Assembly (NCBI GenBank): GCA_029268515.1
Contig: JAQWNP010000016.1
Span: forward strand, 124,001 to 188,000
Direction: 5' to 3'
Length of the DNA stretch: 64,000 nucleotides
DNA from: Phycisphaerales bacterium
Lineage (GTDB): Bacteria; Planctomycetota; Phycisphaerae; Phycisphaerales; SM1A02
Each line of letters opens with the position of its first letter. Positions within the stretch are counted from its first letter, which is position 1. Shown here piece by piece: positions 28,650 through 38,117 of this stretch. A program made the position numbers and the translations under genes. Under the pieces are notes generated by a model. It saw only the letters and a program-made list of their open reading frames with translations, had not been told where the DNA came from and made no database searches.

Positions 28650-29597
28650 GTGCCCATTGTTGAGACCATCAACCTGACGAAGAAGTACGGCGACCTGACG
28701 GCGCTGGACAATCTCAACCTCACTATTGAGGAGGGAGAGTGCTATGGTTTCATCGGCCCCAATGGCGCAGGCAAGACCACCACAATTAAAATTCTTGCCA
28801 CCCTCCTTAAACCCACCTGGGGTGAAGCAAGAATTGATGGCAAAGTTGTTGGATATCAGAACGGTCTCATTCGTCCCATCATTGGCTATGTGCCTGACTT
28901 TATGGGTGCGTACGAAGACATGGTTGTTGTGGAATACCTTGAATTCTTTGCTGCGTGCTACAACTTACACGGGAAAAAACGCCGGCAAGTCGTCGGCGAT
29001 GTCCTTGACCTGACTGATCTCTCCTATAAGTCAAACGCGGATGTCAATAGTCTGAGCCGAGGAATGAGCCAACGGCTATCCATTGCTCGCGTACTCCTGC
29101 ATGATCCCAAGATGTTACTACTTGATGAACCAGCGTCTGGGCTTGATCCTCGAGCACGAATTGAAATCCGTGAGCTACTCAAAGAACTTCGTCGTATGGG
29201 TAAGACTATTCTGATTAGTTCCCACATTCTTCATGAGCTTGCAGAGCTTTGCTCCTCAGTCGGAATTATCGAACAAGGAAAACTGATCTACTCGGGGAGT
29301 GTCCAAGACATTATGGCACAAGCTGCTGTCGGAAAGGTTGTACATATCACCGTAAGAGATCGCGCTGAAGAAGCAGCCAAGCTGCTTGTGAACGTTGATG
29401 GAATCACAAAGGTTGATCTCACTAGGCAAAACAACCAACCGCGCATTGACGTGACCATTAATCCTGAGAGTGGCTTGGATATGTCAGATCTTCCAAATCG
29501 CTTGATTGCCCAGGGATTTAGGCTGACTGCGATGCAACCTGAGCAACTGAATCTTGAGACCGCTTTCATGCGACTCACAAGAGGACTGGTCTCATGA
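28650..29597 (+). CDS. ABC transporter ATP-binding protein (ABC-2 / CcmA-like)
   Basis: A 315-residue ABC ATPase with Walker A GPNGAGKTTTIK, signature LSRGMSQRLSIAR, Walker B LLLDEPASGLDP and the switch His in ISSHILHELAE. The C-terminal ~80 residues are the extra domain common in DrrA/CcmA-type exporters. The start is GTG 28650; no ATG in frame is available and no clear ribosome site is seen. No ABC-2 permease gene is adjacent, which is odd. The preceding 826-residue membrane protein is the nearest candidate partner. The stop overlaps the start of nadK by 4 bases, coupling the two genes. Confidence 0.9.
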   Translation: MPIVETINLTKKYGDLTALDNLNLTIEEGECYGFIGPNGAGKTTTIKILATLLKPTWGEARIDGKVVGYQNGLIRPIIGYVPDFMGAYEDMVVVEYLEFFAACYNLHGKKRRQVVGDVLDLTDLSYKSNADVNSLSRGMSQRLSIARVLLHDPKMLLLDEPASGLDPRARIEIRELLKELRRMGKTILISSHILHELAELCSSVGIIEQGKLIYSGSVQDIMAQAAVGKVVHITVRDRAEEAAKLLVNVDGITKVDLTRQNNQPRIDVTINPESGLDMSDLPNRLIAQGFRLTAMQPEQLNLETAFMRLTRGLVS

Positions 29598-30448
29598 CCG
29601 TTCGCATCGCATTACTCGCTGACAAGCAACGCCCAGGCGTAACAAAAATTCTTGCCAAGATCCATGAGGTCGTTGGCGATCATGCTGAACTGATCGACTG
29701 TTCAATTGACCATGACATCCCACTACCAGATGGCATTGAAAGAGCGATGGTCCTTGGTGGCGATGGCGCCATGATTTCTCAGATCAGACGATTGGCCGGC
29801 AAGGAAGTCCCCATCATTGGCGTCAATAGTGGACGCCTTGGTTTCCTCACCCAGTTTGATGTGGCCTCTTTAGAGGACAATCTTGAAAGCGCTATTGGCC
29901 CCAATCCTTGTCTCGCATCACCAATGCTACTTGCAGTTCATGTCGCCCAACCAAACGAAGATACCAACGATCCAATGATCGCAGCAAATGACTGTGTCAT
30001 CCATAGTGGACCACCTTTCAGTGTCATTCAGATTGGACTCGCAGTGGATGAGTCACCAGGGCCAATTATGGCGGGTGATGGCTTGGTCATTGCGACACCT
30101 ATTGGCTCGACCGCCCACAATCTTTCAGCTGGCGGCGCTATTGTGCAGCAAACCCTTGACGCATTCGCCCTCACGCCACTGGGCGCTCATACACTGTCAT
30201 ATCGGCCAATCGTGCTCAGTGCAGATCAGACGCTGAAATGCACGGTCTACCGTGCAAACCCTGGTAGTACACTGGTTCTTGATGGCCAAGTACAGATACC
30301 TCTCAAGACGAATGCCGAAATTACTGTACGCAGACATACCAAACGAACCTCTCTGGTTTTGAATCCCACTTTGCATTACTGGCAGACATTACGAGAAAAA
30401 TTAGGCTGGGCTCATCTTCCACTTGATCCCCACCAGCGGAGCAACTAA
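29594..30448 (+). CDS. nadK: NAD kinase
   Basis: ATP-dependent NAD kinase making NADP, 284 residues, the normal size. The GGDG motif lies at 55-58 in VLGGDGAMI, followed by the NAD-binding GVNSGRLGFL, and the conserved GDGLVIATPIGSTAHNLSAGG block is clear. It starts at ATG 29594 within an ATGA overlap with the ABC ATPase gene and ends 26 bases into the following frame, so the three genes probably share an mRNA, although no functional link is apparent. Confidence 0.95.
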   Translation: MTVRIALLADKQRPGVTKILAKIHEVVGDHAELIDCSIDHDIPLPDGIERAMVLGGDGAMISQIRRLAGKEVPIIGVNSGRLGFLTQFDVASLEDNLESAIGPNPCLASPMLLAVHVAQPNEDTNDPMIAANDCVIHSGPPFSVIQIGLAVDESPGPIMAGDGLVIATPIGSTAHNLSAGGAIVQQTLDAFALTPLGAHTLSYRPIVLSADQTLKCTVYRANPGSTLVLDGQVQIPLKTNAEITVRRHTKRTSLVLNPTLHYWQTLREKLGWAHLPLDPHQRSN

Positions 30449-31190
30449 CGAGGCGCCATACTTGGACAATATTTTTACTGTCTTTTGGATGATGTCCCCG
30501 TTACTCGTTTTGGCGTTCGTTATTTTGGTGGTCGCAATGAATAAGATCGCAGTTGAGAAAGCTGCTGGTCGCCGCAAGAACCTCAAGCAATTAGCGATTA
30601 ATATTGGCTTTACTTTTACAAAACGTGAGAGTCCAAGAACCAGCGATACATTTAAGCATTTCACAACATTTTCCCAAGGTCATGACCGACTGGCATATAA
30701 CACGCTTGCTGGAACAATGACCATTGGCGGCAAAGATGTTCGGGCACAGATTGGCGACTACAAATATTCAGTCACAAGCAACAATGGGAAGACGACGAAA
30801 ACAACCACACATCATCTGAGCTATCTCATCTTGAGACTACCCTTTATTGATGTGCCAGATATGATTGTTCGGACAGAGTCTATATTCGACAAAATTGGAG
30901 CTGCTATTGGCTTTGATGATATTGACTTCGAATCCAGTGAGTTCAGCCGAAAATTCTTTGTCAAAGGCAAGAATAGGCAATTCACCTACGGGCTTATACA
31001 CCAGGGAATGATGGAGTTCTTTCTGACCGAACCCTTCACACCAATTGAGATCAAGGCTGGTGACTGCTTGATCTGTGACGGCTATTCAACATGGTCTGCT
31101 CCTGAGATCATGGAAAAAATCGACTTTGCCAAAGGCTTCATTGAGCGTTGGCCTGCCGATCTACTGGATGACGTTTTGAATCGGAGCTAG
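30423..31190 (+). CDS. Single-pass membrane protein, DUF3137-like
   Basis: Up to 255 residues. A hydrophobic helix (residues ~21-38, WMMSPLLVLAFVILVVAM) anchors it, followed by a basic segment and a soluble domain. The line DDIDFESSEFSRKFFVKGKNRQFTYGLIHQGMMEFFL recalls the core of DUF3137-type proteins. The true start is uncertain: TTG 30423 overlaps nadK by 26 bases, while ATG 30489 would begin right at the membrane helix. Neither has a strong ribosome site. No function is established for this family. Confidence 0.6.
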   Translation: MIPTSGATNEAPYLDNIFTVFWMMSPLLVLAFVILVVAMNKIAVEKAAGRRKNLKQLAINIGFTFTKRESPRTSDTFKHFTTFSQGHDRLAYNTLAGTMTIGGKDVRAQIGDYKYSVTSNNGKTTKTTTHHLSYLILRLPFIDVPDMIVRTESIFDKIGAAIGFDDIDFESSEFSRKFFVKGKNRQFTYGLIHQGMMEFFLTEPFTPIEIKAGDCLICDGYSTWSAPEIMEKIDFAKGFIERWPADLLDDVLNRS

Positions 31191-31237
31191 AACACCGCTG
31201 ATGCCGTTGCCTGTAACTGCTGCTACCATGCCATCCC

Positions 31238-32632
31238 ATGATTGACCTCAAGGCATTGCGAGCGAATCCTGATCTCTTCAAGAACGGGGCCCGACTAAAA
31301 GGCATGGACATCGATATTGATCGTCTGCTGTTGCTGGACGAACAAAGACGTGAGCTCATGTCTCGACAGGAAGTAGCCCGCAGCCAACAAAAACGACTTG
31401 GAAAAGAAGTAGGCCCACAACTTGGCAAACTAAAGGGGCAACTCAAATCCGCTCCTGATGATCAGCGCCCTGATCTCGAAGCACAAGTCCAATTACTTGA
31501 AGCGAAACCTGCGGCACTTAAGCAAGAAATTCATGACCTTGATGAACAGCTCAAATCGCTTGAACCAGAATGGCGCCATTTATGGTTGTGTGTACCGCAG
31601 CCGCCTGACGAAGATGTACCAGTTGGTGCATCGGCCGATCAAAATGTTGAGCTTCGCACATGGAATCCATCATGGTTCGACCCCGCTAAGACATTTGAGA
31701 AAAACAAAGGATTCCAACCCAAGAGTCATATCGAACTTGTCAAATCGCTTGGACTTGCCGACTTTGAGCGCGGCGTAAAAATAGCTGGCTCGCGAAGCTA
31801 TGTCCTAACCGGCGATGGCATGCGTTTACATCAGGCCATCTTACAACTCGCCCTGCAATACATCACTGAAGAGCACGGCTTTCAACCTGTGTCCGTACCC
31901 GTGATCGTTCGCGAACAGAGCATGGAGGGCACAGCCTTCTTCCCACACGGTAAGGATCAAGCTTACCTTGTTGACGAACAACATCGTGGTGGCACTCATG
32001 ACTTGTGGCTAACAGGAACTGGTGAAGTTTCCTTGATGTCGCTCCATTCAGATGAGATCCTTAATGTGGATCAACTACCTCTGAAATATGCGACCTGCTC
32101 AACCTGCTTCCGCCGAGAAGCTGGCGCTGCCGGCAAGGATACGGCGGGGCTCTACAGAATTCACCAGTTTGATAAGGTTGAACAAGTCGTCATTTGCAGA
32201 GCGGATGAGGAAGAATCGAGAGCCTGGCACAAAACGATGCTGGGAATCGTTGAATCACTTTTGCAACAACTTGAACTGCCCTATCGATTACTCCAGTGCT
32301 GCACCGGTGATTTGGGGCCAAAGAATGCAGATATGATTGATATCGAGTGCTGGATGCCGTCACGAGGCGATGAGGATGCTGATGGCATGCCAAAAGGACA
32401 TTGGGGTGAAACACACTCTGCTTCAAGGCTCTACGACTACCAGTGTAGACGACTCAATATCCGCTACAACGATGCAGACCAGCGAGCCATTTGTCATTCA
32501 CTCAATAATACCGTTGTTGCAAGTCCACGCATTCTGATTCCCATACTTGAGCTTTACCAAAATCAAGATGGTTCAGTGACGGTGCCCGAAGTACTTCGGC
32601 CGTTGATGCGGGGCAAAGAAGTAATCCGTTAA
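31238..32632 (+). CDS. serS: Seryl-tRNA synthetase
   Basis: Class II synthetase, 464 residues. The N-terminal ~110 residues form the long antiparallel coiled coil that contacts tRNA-Ser (two charged helices with LEAQVQLLEAKPAALKQE). The catalytic domain has GTGEVSLMSLHS, motif 2 around TCFRREAGAAGKDTAGLYR with HQFDKVEQV, and motif 3 near the C-terminus. Motif 3 reads LNNTVVASPRILIPILE, where most bacterial enzymes have LNGSGLAVGRTLVAILE, a divergent but recognisable version. Also charges tRNA-Sec where present. It ends 4 bases into the convergent tilS gene. Confidence 0.95.
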   Translation: MIDLKALRANPDLFKNGARLKGMDIDIDRLLLLDEQRRELMSRQEVARSQQKRLGKEVGPQLGKLKGQLKSAPDDQRPDLEAQVQLLEAKPAALKQEIHDLDEQLKSLEPEWRHLWLCVPQPPDEDVPVGASADQNVELRTWNPSWFDPAKTFEKNKGFQPKSHIELVKSLGLADFERGVKIAGSRSYVLTGDGMRLHQAILQLALQYITEEHGFQPVSVPVIVREQSMEGTAFFPHGKDQAYLVDEQHRGGTHDLWLTGTGEVSLMSLHSDEILNVDQLPLKYATCSTCFRREAGAAGKDTAGLYRIHQFDKVEQVVICRADEEESRAWHKTMLGIVESLLQQLELPYRLLQCCTGDLGPKNADMIDIECWMPSRGDEDADGMPKGHWGETHSASRLYDYQCRRLNIRYNDADQRAICHSLNNTVVASPRILIPILELYQNQDGSVTVPEVLRPLMRGKEVIR

Positions 32633-33681
32633 TGAGTGCCGTCCGCAATACAGGACAGCCAGACTTCCTTTGCCGTGATGTGAACTTCCACACCACCTTC
32701 CCAATCAAACTGACGAGGCCGATCTACGTCGTCTCGGATTGCATCAGCTGCAGGCAGCATCTGCCGCTGACAAACACTGTCAGGTGCGATGCCGAGGTGT
32801 CTAGCCGCTCGCTGTAGGCCCATCCCTACCAAGACTCTCGGATGACAAGCCAACGTACTTCGAGCCCATCTGGTGACTTCCGGTGGGCCAAAAATATGCG
32901 CCACTTTTTCTTCTAGTGCCAAGGCTGCCTGCTCAAGCACTTCTGCTGTAATTGAACTACGACGTGATGTTCCAGGCCATATCGATTCGAGTACTGGTGT
33001 CACTTCTGAGCGGACACGAATGCGCGGACTCTGGGGATCAAGGTTGCTTGCATCTTCAGACCAGGGCACTTGGGCCAGACTGCAATACTCGCAAAGTATC
33101 TGATGCGTCACATGCAGCAAGGGCCTGACAAGCATGATCCCCTCCGTACGATCTGACCTGAGCATACGTTTTTGACTCATACCGCTGATGCCGGCAACAC
33201 CTGCCCCTCTTGCTAAGGACATAAGCACGGTCTCAAGCTGATCATCGGCGTGATGTGCCGTCAAGACAGCCTGAGCGCCCACGCGGCTCGCCTCTTCTAG
33301 CAGACTGCTGTAGCGAAGTGAGCGAGCTGCTGCAGCCAGACTCCCCTTTTCTTCAGCTGGTTTGATATTCACACAGCGGAAAGGCATACCAATGCGATCA
33401 GACAATGTGGCCACATCTTTGGCCTCCTGATCTGCTTCAGAGCGGAGATGATGGTGAACGTAGACCACGAGAGGCCTTGAATCCTGAACTTGATCGGATC
33501 GGTCAGATATTACACTTGCAGCCAAGAGCAGCGCTGTCGAGTCAGCACCGCCACTACAGGCAATGACCACCCGACGAAGATCAACCTCCAAACGAGTCAG
33601 AACAGCATCGAGCTCACCAACCAGCCAATGACGGCGTGCAGCCAACGGAAGTGTCGAACATGAGCCTGATCGTGGTGTCAT
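32629..33681 (-). CDS. tilS: tRNA(Ile)-lysidine synthase
   Basis: ATP-pyrophosphatase-type enzyme that converts C34 of the CAU-anticodon tRNA-Ile to lysidine. The PP-loop is SGGADSTALLLAA, with further family marks HHHLRSEADQEA, LTAHHADDQLETVLMSLARGAG and GISGM. The open frame reaches back to 33786, but that would overlap the leader of the divergent gene at 33773. ATG 33681 gives 350 residues and leaves about 45 residues before the PP-loop; a GTG at 33717 is also possible. It is a single-copy essential function in nearly all bacteria. Confidence 0.9.
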   Translation of the reverse strand: MTPRSGSCSTLPLAARRHWLVGELDAVLTRLEVDLRRVVIACSGGADSTALLLAASVISDRSDQVQDSRPLVVYVHHHLRSEADQEAKDVATLSDRIGMPFRCVNIKPAEEKGSLAAAARSLRYSSLLEEASRVGAQAVLTAHHADDQLETVLMSLARGAGVAGISGMSQKRMLRSDRTEGIMLVRPLLHVTHQILCEYCSLAQVPWSEDASNLDPQSPRIRVRSEVTPVLESIWPGTSRRSSITAEVLEQAALALEEKVAHIFGPPEVTRWARSTLACHPRVLVGMGLQRAARHLGIAPDSVCQRQMLPAADAIRDDVDRPRQFDWEGGVEVHITAKEVWLSCIADGTH

Positions 33682-33772
33682 CTCACAGATGGTACTACCA
33701 TGCTGCAGTCGAATCACTGGTTCCTCCGATATGGATATGGAAGAACACTCGTTTCGTGAGTAGGAGGCATGG

Positions 33773-34495
33773 ATGCCGCAGACCACCGATCAAATAATCA
33801 CTGATGCTTGGCCCTCAGTGGACCCCACTGGCGCTTCCTTTTCTGGAGATCTCCTCGACCGAGAGCAAGGCATGACTGGCCTGAATGTCGGCCGAGAGAT
33901 TGCTGCCGAACGAGCCCTCCAGACCAGCCTCGATGGTGAAACCGCTGAATCACAAAAAGAGCTTGGGCTGCCAGAGTATATGTTGCTGGCAGGTGTGGTT
34001 TTACTGCTGGGCGTTGGACTCTTATGCCTCTGGCAAGTGAGAGGCCGCATTACCCGGCGAAAGCAAGCAACGCCACCACCACGCACACAAATCTCACAGA
34101 TCAAACAGCGGCGCGAAGAGCATACGGGAACGGCTCACTTGCAAGGTGAGCTACAGGTCTTGTCACAGAAACTAGCCACACAAATGGCTAATAGAGCGAA
34201 GCAACTTGAGTATTTACTAGATCAGGCTGACGAACGAATCGCCGAATTGACGACCCAGCTCGAACATGCCAAAAATCACCCTATGACAACAAGCATGCTT
34301 CCCAGTGAGGACAATGCCGACACCGCAATACCCACTGCTTCGCTTGACCCACTCTCCAAGTGTGTTTACGACCGAGCTGATCTTGGCCAGAATGCCATGG
34401 AAATCGCTCAGTCCCTCGATGAGCAGGTTGGAAAGATTGAGTTGATTTTAGCACTTCGTAAAACGCAAGCAGGATCTACCGGACTACTCCGCTGA
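33773..34495 (+). CDS. Single-pass membrane protein with coiled coil and C-terminal HTH-like segment
   Basis: 240 residues, start ATG 33773 with AGGAGG five bases ahead. The first ~68 residues are polar, then one membrane helix (about 69-90, EYMLLAGVVLLLGVGLLCLW), a basic Pro-rich stretch, and a coiled coil at about 118-168. The last ~45 residues, CVYDRADLGQNAMEIAQSLDEQVGKIELILALR, look like the short helix-turn-helix found at the end of several bacterial membrane-anchored proteins (the pattern A-x-x-G-x-x-x-x-E-I-A-x-x-L-x-x-x-x-G-x-I-E-L-I-L). No family name is offered. Its end overlaps the convergent DUF4097-like gene by 12 bases. Confidence 0.55.
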   Translation: MPQTTDQIITDAWPSVDPTGASFSGDLLDREQGMTGLNVGREIAAERALQTSLDGETAESQKELGLPEYMLLAGVVLLLGVGLLCLWQVRGRITRRKQATPPPRTQISQIKQRREEHTGTAHLQGELQVLSQKLATQMANRAKQLEYLLDQADERIAELTTQLEHAKNHPMTTSMLPSEDNADTAIPTASLDPLSKCVYDRADLGQNAMEIAQSLDEQVGKIELILALRKTQAGSTGLLR

Positions 34496-35377
34496 AGCCG
34501 CTTCGATGCAACCCTCAATGTCAGCATTCGTCGTCTTAACATGAGATGCTTCACCTGCGTCAAACATCGTAATACGCTTTGTAGATTGCCCGTCTGAAAT
34601 TCGACGAATGGCATCTCCAGAATCAATAACATGAATAGATGCATTTGTCGTTTCAGCCAAAATGGTACCACCAAACATAGGCCCAACTTCAAACGCGATT
34701 GGTGCGTTGCTTGTCTCAAGAAAAATGGGGCCTCGCTGATCTTCATTGAGATGAAGGCTAATGCTGGCATTTGTTGCCTTGATGCTTGGCTGACCCGCAA
34801 GTTCTTGCACATGAACCAGCCCATTTGACGTCTGAATCAACAAATCACCCACTTGGCCATTAACCATGATTGAACCATTTGACGTGATCAATCTTGCCGC
34901 TCCAACATGGGAGGTCACGCTCACAGAACCTCTTCGGTTATTAATGGCTAACTGCCCCTGTGTACCTCTGGTATGAACATCTCCATTATGGGTTTGAATT
35001 GTCAGCCCACTTAGATCTGGCAGGTGCACAATCAAGTCCATTCCGTTCTCTCGATGGGCGCCGCCGAAGAACCTCGGCTCAAGGAGAAGATGATCACTTC
35101 GCGACCATTCTTGGTGAAGCTCAGCCCGCTGAGTTCCATTGGTTTCATTCGATTCATCATCACTAAAGAGATGGGCCACCCATAGAATCTCAACATGGTC
35201 CAACGACGGATCAGCGAGTACTGACACATCGCCATTTTGTGTGCTGACCGTCATAGTCTTTGGCATACGCCTAATAGTGAGCTGCCCTCCGCTGCTTGTA
35301 TCGCTCGGATTGCGATCTTGGCAGCCAGATGACATGAACGTGGCAATGATGATTATGAAAATAAACTGGCGTAACAT
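34484..35377 (-). CDS. DUF4097-like beta-helix lipoprotein
   Basis: 297 residues. A lipoprotein signal with lipobox MSSGC (Cys at about residue 19) begins the protein. The rest is a ladder of short repeats with alternating Asn-Gly and Thr-Asn turns (QTHNGDVHTRG, TSNGSIMVNGQ, TSNGLVHVQ, TTNASIHV) typical of DUF4097/DUF2807-type beta-helical domains, often secreted or surface-bound adhesin-like proteins. Function within the family is mostly unknown. Followed upstream by about 230 bases with no convincing gene, up to dapF. Confidence 0.7.
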   Translation of the reverse strand: MLRQFIFIIIIATFMSSGCQDRNPSDTSSGGQLTIRRMPKTMTVSTQNGDVSVLADPSLDHVEILWVAHLFSDDESNETNGTQRAELHQEWSRSDHLLLEPRFFGGAHRENGMDLIVHLPDLSGLTIQTHNGDVHTRGTQGQLAINNRRGSVSVTSHVGAARLITSNGSIMVNGQVGDLLIQTSNGLVHVQELAGQPSIKATNASISLHLNEDQRGPIFLETSNAPIAFEVGPMFGGTILAETTNASIHVIDSGDAIRRISDGQSTKRITMFDAGEASHVKTTNADIEGCIEAASAE

Positions 35378-35606
35378 GAAATGCTCTGGAATTTATTATT
35401 GGGAGTCCTAAATAGTACCTAACCAGACCTTCTGTGTCAGATCATTCCTCGTATCTATGAAGCGATTCCACAAAGCCAGCTGCATCTAAGTAATAAACAC
35501 GACAGGCCTTTCACAAGTTGAACTACATCGCCAGTGCATAGATATGCGTTCTCTTTGAAGTAAGGTCGCAGCATTGGAGATCGAGCCATCAATTCCAAGC
35601 TTCTCT

Positions 35607-36566
35607 TTATGAATGGGGAAGCCGATCTGAGACAAAGTGAGTCGTAGGCATCACTGCACAAGCATCACCTGGCTCAGCTATCTCACACAGCGTTCCCGAG
35701 CAGACCTCGACCGCATCACCACGCAGAGAAACTTCCGTATCGCCGCCAGGCCAGTTTAGCGCCAGCATCCCCCCTGGCAGCAAGATTTCCATATGCCCAG
35801 ACGCATAACCAGCATCAACCACAGCGGCACAAACTGCTGCAGCGCCCGTGCCACAAGCCTGAGTGAGACCACTTCCACGCTCCCAGGTCAACATCTTCAG
35901 CGGCGATGAACGCTGAGCTAATTCCCGACTTATCTCAACTGCATGCACATTAATACGCTCAGGAAATGCAGGGTGCTTTTCAATGCAAGGTCCCAAAGTA
36001 GACATATCGATGAGGTCCAGAGCATCGACGAAGATGATTGCATGTGGGTTACCCATAGAAACCAAATGCAGTGGCGGAATCTCTGGAGACGGCTTTCCTG
36101 TAACAGGATTCAATAAACACACCAGGCCATCTGCATCTAAATCAACGTAGCGCTGATCCAAGGCAATAGCATCAATACCAAACTTAGGAATGCCCATTTC
36201 AACCTGAGCTTCATGAATCAAACCCTGTTCATTGGCTTCGTACCATACACGTCGCAAACCAGCTGGCGTCGAAAAAACCATCGGGTTTGCCCGACATAGA
36301 TCTCGCTCATATACATACTTGCATGCACAACGGATACCGTTCCCACACATCTCCGCTGCACTACCATCGGCATTATAAATGTGCATACTCACGTGTGAGG
36401 AATCGTCTCCTGGCCCGATGACAATAAGCCCATCTGAACCAATGCCTCGATTTCGATCACTCACGGCAACAGCTAGTGTTTCAGGTGATATCAATACCGA
36501 TTCAAACGTTGACACGAAGATGTAAGAATTACCAAGGCCATGCATTTTTGAAAATGATCGGGTCAT
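35607..36566 (-). CDS. dapF: Diaminopimelate epimerase
   Basis: Interconverts LL- and meso-diaminopimelate for lysine and peptidoglycan synthesis. The two catalytic cysteines are visible: C74 in AEMCGNGIRC and C238 in QACGTGAAAV. At 319 residues it is longer than the ~275 of E. coli; the extra length is in a mid-protein loop and a C-terminal tail. ATG 36566 overlaps the stop of the M48 peptidase gene by 4 bases, which fixes the start, and a coding link to that membrane peptidase is suggested. A DAP epimerase supports a peptidoglycan wall in this organism. Confidence 0.95.
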   Translation of the reverse strand: MTRSFSKMHGLGNSYIFVSTFESVLISPETLAVAVSDRNRGIGSDGLIVIGPGDDSSHVSMHIYNADGSAAEMCGNGIRCACKYVYERDLCRANPMVFSTPAGLRRVWYEANEQGLIHEAQVEMGIPKFGIDAIALDQRYVDLDADGLVCLLNPVTGKPSPEIPPLHLVSMGNPHAIIFVDALDLIDMSTLGPCIEKHPAFPERINVHAVEISRELAQRSSPLKMLTWERGSGLTQACGTGAAAVCAAVVDAGYASGHMEILLPGGMLALNWPGGDTEVSLRGDAVEVCSGTLCEIAEPGDACAVMPTTHFVSDRLPHS

Positions 36567-38086
36567 AAGATATTTCCAATCAGCGTCGCTGTTTTTGAAA
36601 GAGCTTGTATAGACACATCTTGTTCATATCCAATCGTCCAAAGAACACGCAATACTAATGCCAAGAACAGAACTGCAATTGCACTCAACTTGATACGCCG
36701 CACTGTTCGATCAATAGGCAATGCATCTGCTCGCTTTCCCACTAATGATTCCAAATACCCCTGCCTCCATGCGATCGATCCGTGTCGCCAACTTCTTCCG
36801 CGTGGATTCAGCGCATGAAACTCTGTGATACGAGCCAATGCCGTTGCCATTGGCACCACTGCGGCTTCACTGATCTGACCCATCGCTTCACTCGATTCCC
36901 TGATGTGTAACGCAAAATGCTGTGATGCAAACGTATCCGCTTGCCGCTCAAAACGGCGAGAGATCCAGCCAAACAGCAACATAATCACCACCAGTGCACC
37001 AACAAGGAGCCCCACTTGCACGCCAGAATCGCCCCAACCAGCAACGAGCTGCATCTCTGCACCCTGCACAACCATATTTGGTTCAGGCAATACCCATCGA
37101 ATTAATCCAAGACTCACTAAATCAAGCACCGTTGCGATCGCGACAAAGCAAACCAAAAACCAAGGAATATGTCTGCGACGAACATGACCAATCTCATGAG
37201 CCATGACAGCCAACACTTGTGGACGATTCAGTACTTCAAGAAGCGTATCAGTCAGCATGATGTATCGCAGCGGTGCAACAATACCCATCACGGCTGCATT
37301 GATCATCGAGCCCCCAGTTTGCCAGAGCATGATCTCTCGCACCTTCACGCTGTGCGTTTTGCAAAGGAGTAACAGTTCTGTACGTAACTCACCTTCTGGC
37401 AGTGGTTTTAAACCCAAAATAAACTTTGCTACAAGAGGACTCAACGTAAAAATAGACGCTGCAACAATTATTGTTACACCTTCCACAATCCAGGTCGTGC
37501 TCCCGTCTGATACACCCAAAGCATGCTCAACAATTTCACTGGCTGCCACAATCAACAGTAAAGGGACCAGCAATAAGAGCACATTTGTCCGAAGCTTCCA
37601 GAGCACGTACGAACCGCGCGTTGGAAGTGGCCGAATCGATCCGCCCATGTCGAGTTGCCTGATTAAGACCGCCTCTCGCATGCGCCTCTCAATTGGATAC
37701 CAGAACACCCAAAGAAGTACCATTGCACCAATAGGCACAGACAGCACTAGAATTTCATCTAATAGAACCAAGTCCCCGGTCACATGGCGCACGGTTGTCA
37801 ACCACTCAAACATGACCACCGACACAATGAACATCACTAATACACCAGAGCGAGTGAGTCGCATAATGCGATCACCCCACCGTAAAGCCTTGACAGATCC
37901 TTGCTGATCCATCGCACGCCGCACAACTTGAATAGCAATCGCTGCAGCCGCAACCAATAACAGTGTTGGCACAACCGCAACCGCCATGGCGTACCAGCCC
38001 GTCACTGGAGATGATTCCAATGACATCTGCAAGCCGCCATCGACAGCCATCACAACTGCTACCAAAAGCACTGAAAAGAGCTGCAT
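36563..38086 (-). CDS. M48-family membrane metallopeptidase
   Basis: 507 residues, with about six membrane helices before and one or two after a zinc-peptidase domain. The zinc site is H297-E298-x-x-H301 in VMAHEIGHVRRRH, preceded by the substrate-strand segment GIVAPLRYIMLTDTLLEVL typical of HtpX/Ste24-like M48 enzymes. The third ligand would be the Glu in RFERQADTFASQH (the E-x-x-A-D motif). It is larger and more membrane-embedded than HtpX and probably acts on membrane or periplasmic substrates in envelope quality control. Its stop overlaps the start of dapF. Confidence 0.85.
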   Translation of the reverse strand: MQLFSVLLVAVVMAVDGGLQMSLESSPVTGWYAMAVAVVPTLLLVAAAAIAIQVVRRAMDQQGSVKALRWGDRIMRLTRSGVLVMFIVSVVMFEWLTTVRHVTGDLVLLDEILVLSVPIGAMVLLWVFWYPIERRMREAVLIRQLDMGGSIRPLPTRGSYVLWKLRTNVLLLLVPLLLIVAASEIVEHALGVSDGSTTWIVEGVTIIVAASIFTLSPLVAKFILGLKPLPEGELRTELLLLCKTHSVKVREIMLWQTGGSMINAAVMGIVAPLRYIMLTDTLLEVLNRPQVLAVMAHEIGHVRRRHIPWFLVCFVAIATVLDLVSLGLIRWVLPEPNMVVQGAEMQLVAGWGDSGVQVGLLVGALVVIMLLFGWISRRFERQADTFASQHFALHIRESSEAMGQISEAAVVPMATALARITEFHALNPRGRSWRHGSIAWRQGYLESLVGKRADALPIDRTVRRIKLSAIAVLFLALVLRVLWTIGYEQDVSIQALSKTATLIGNIL

Positions 38087-38117
38087 GAATGCTCCACAGA
38101 AACAAACACAGGCTTCG

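Noticed and set aside
35455-35661. Minus-strand 68-codon frame between the DUF4097-like gene and dapF
   Set aside because: No ribosome site or recognisable motif; overlaps the dapF 3' end. The ~230-base gap appears to be non-coding.
37203-37907. Plus-strand open frame of 234 codons
   Set aside because: Lies entirely opposite the M48 peptidase gene, with Ser/Thr-rich low-quality composition typical of an antisense shadow.
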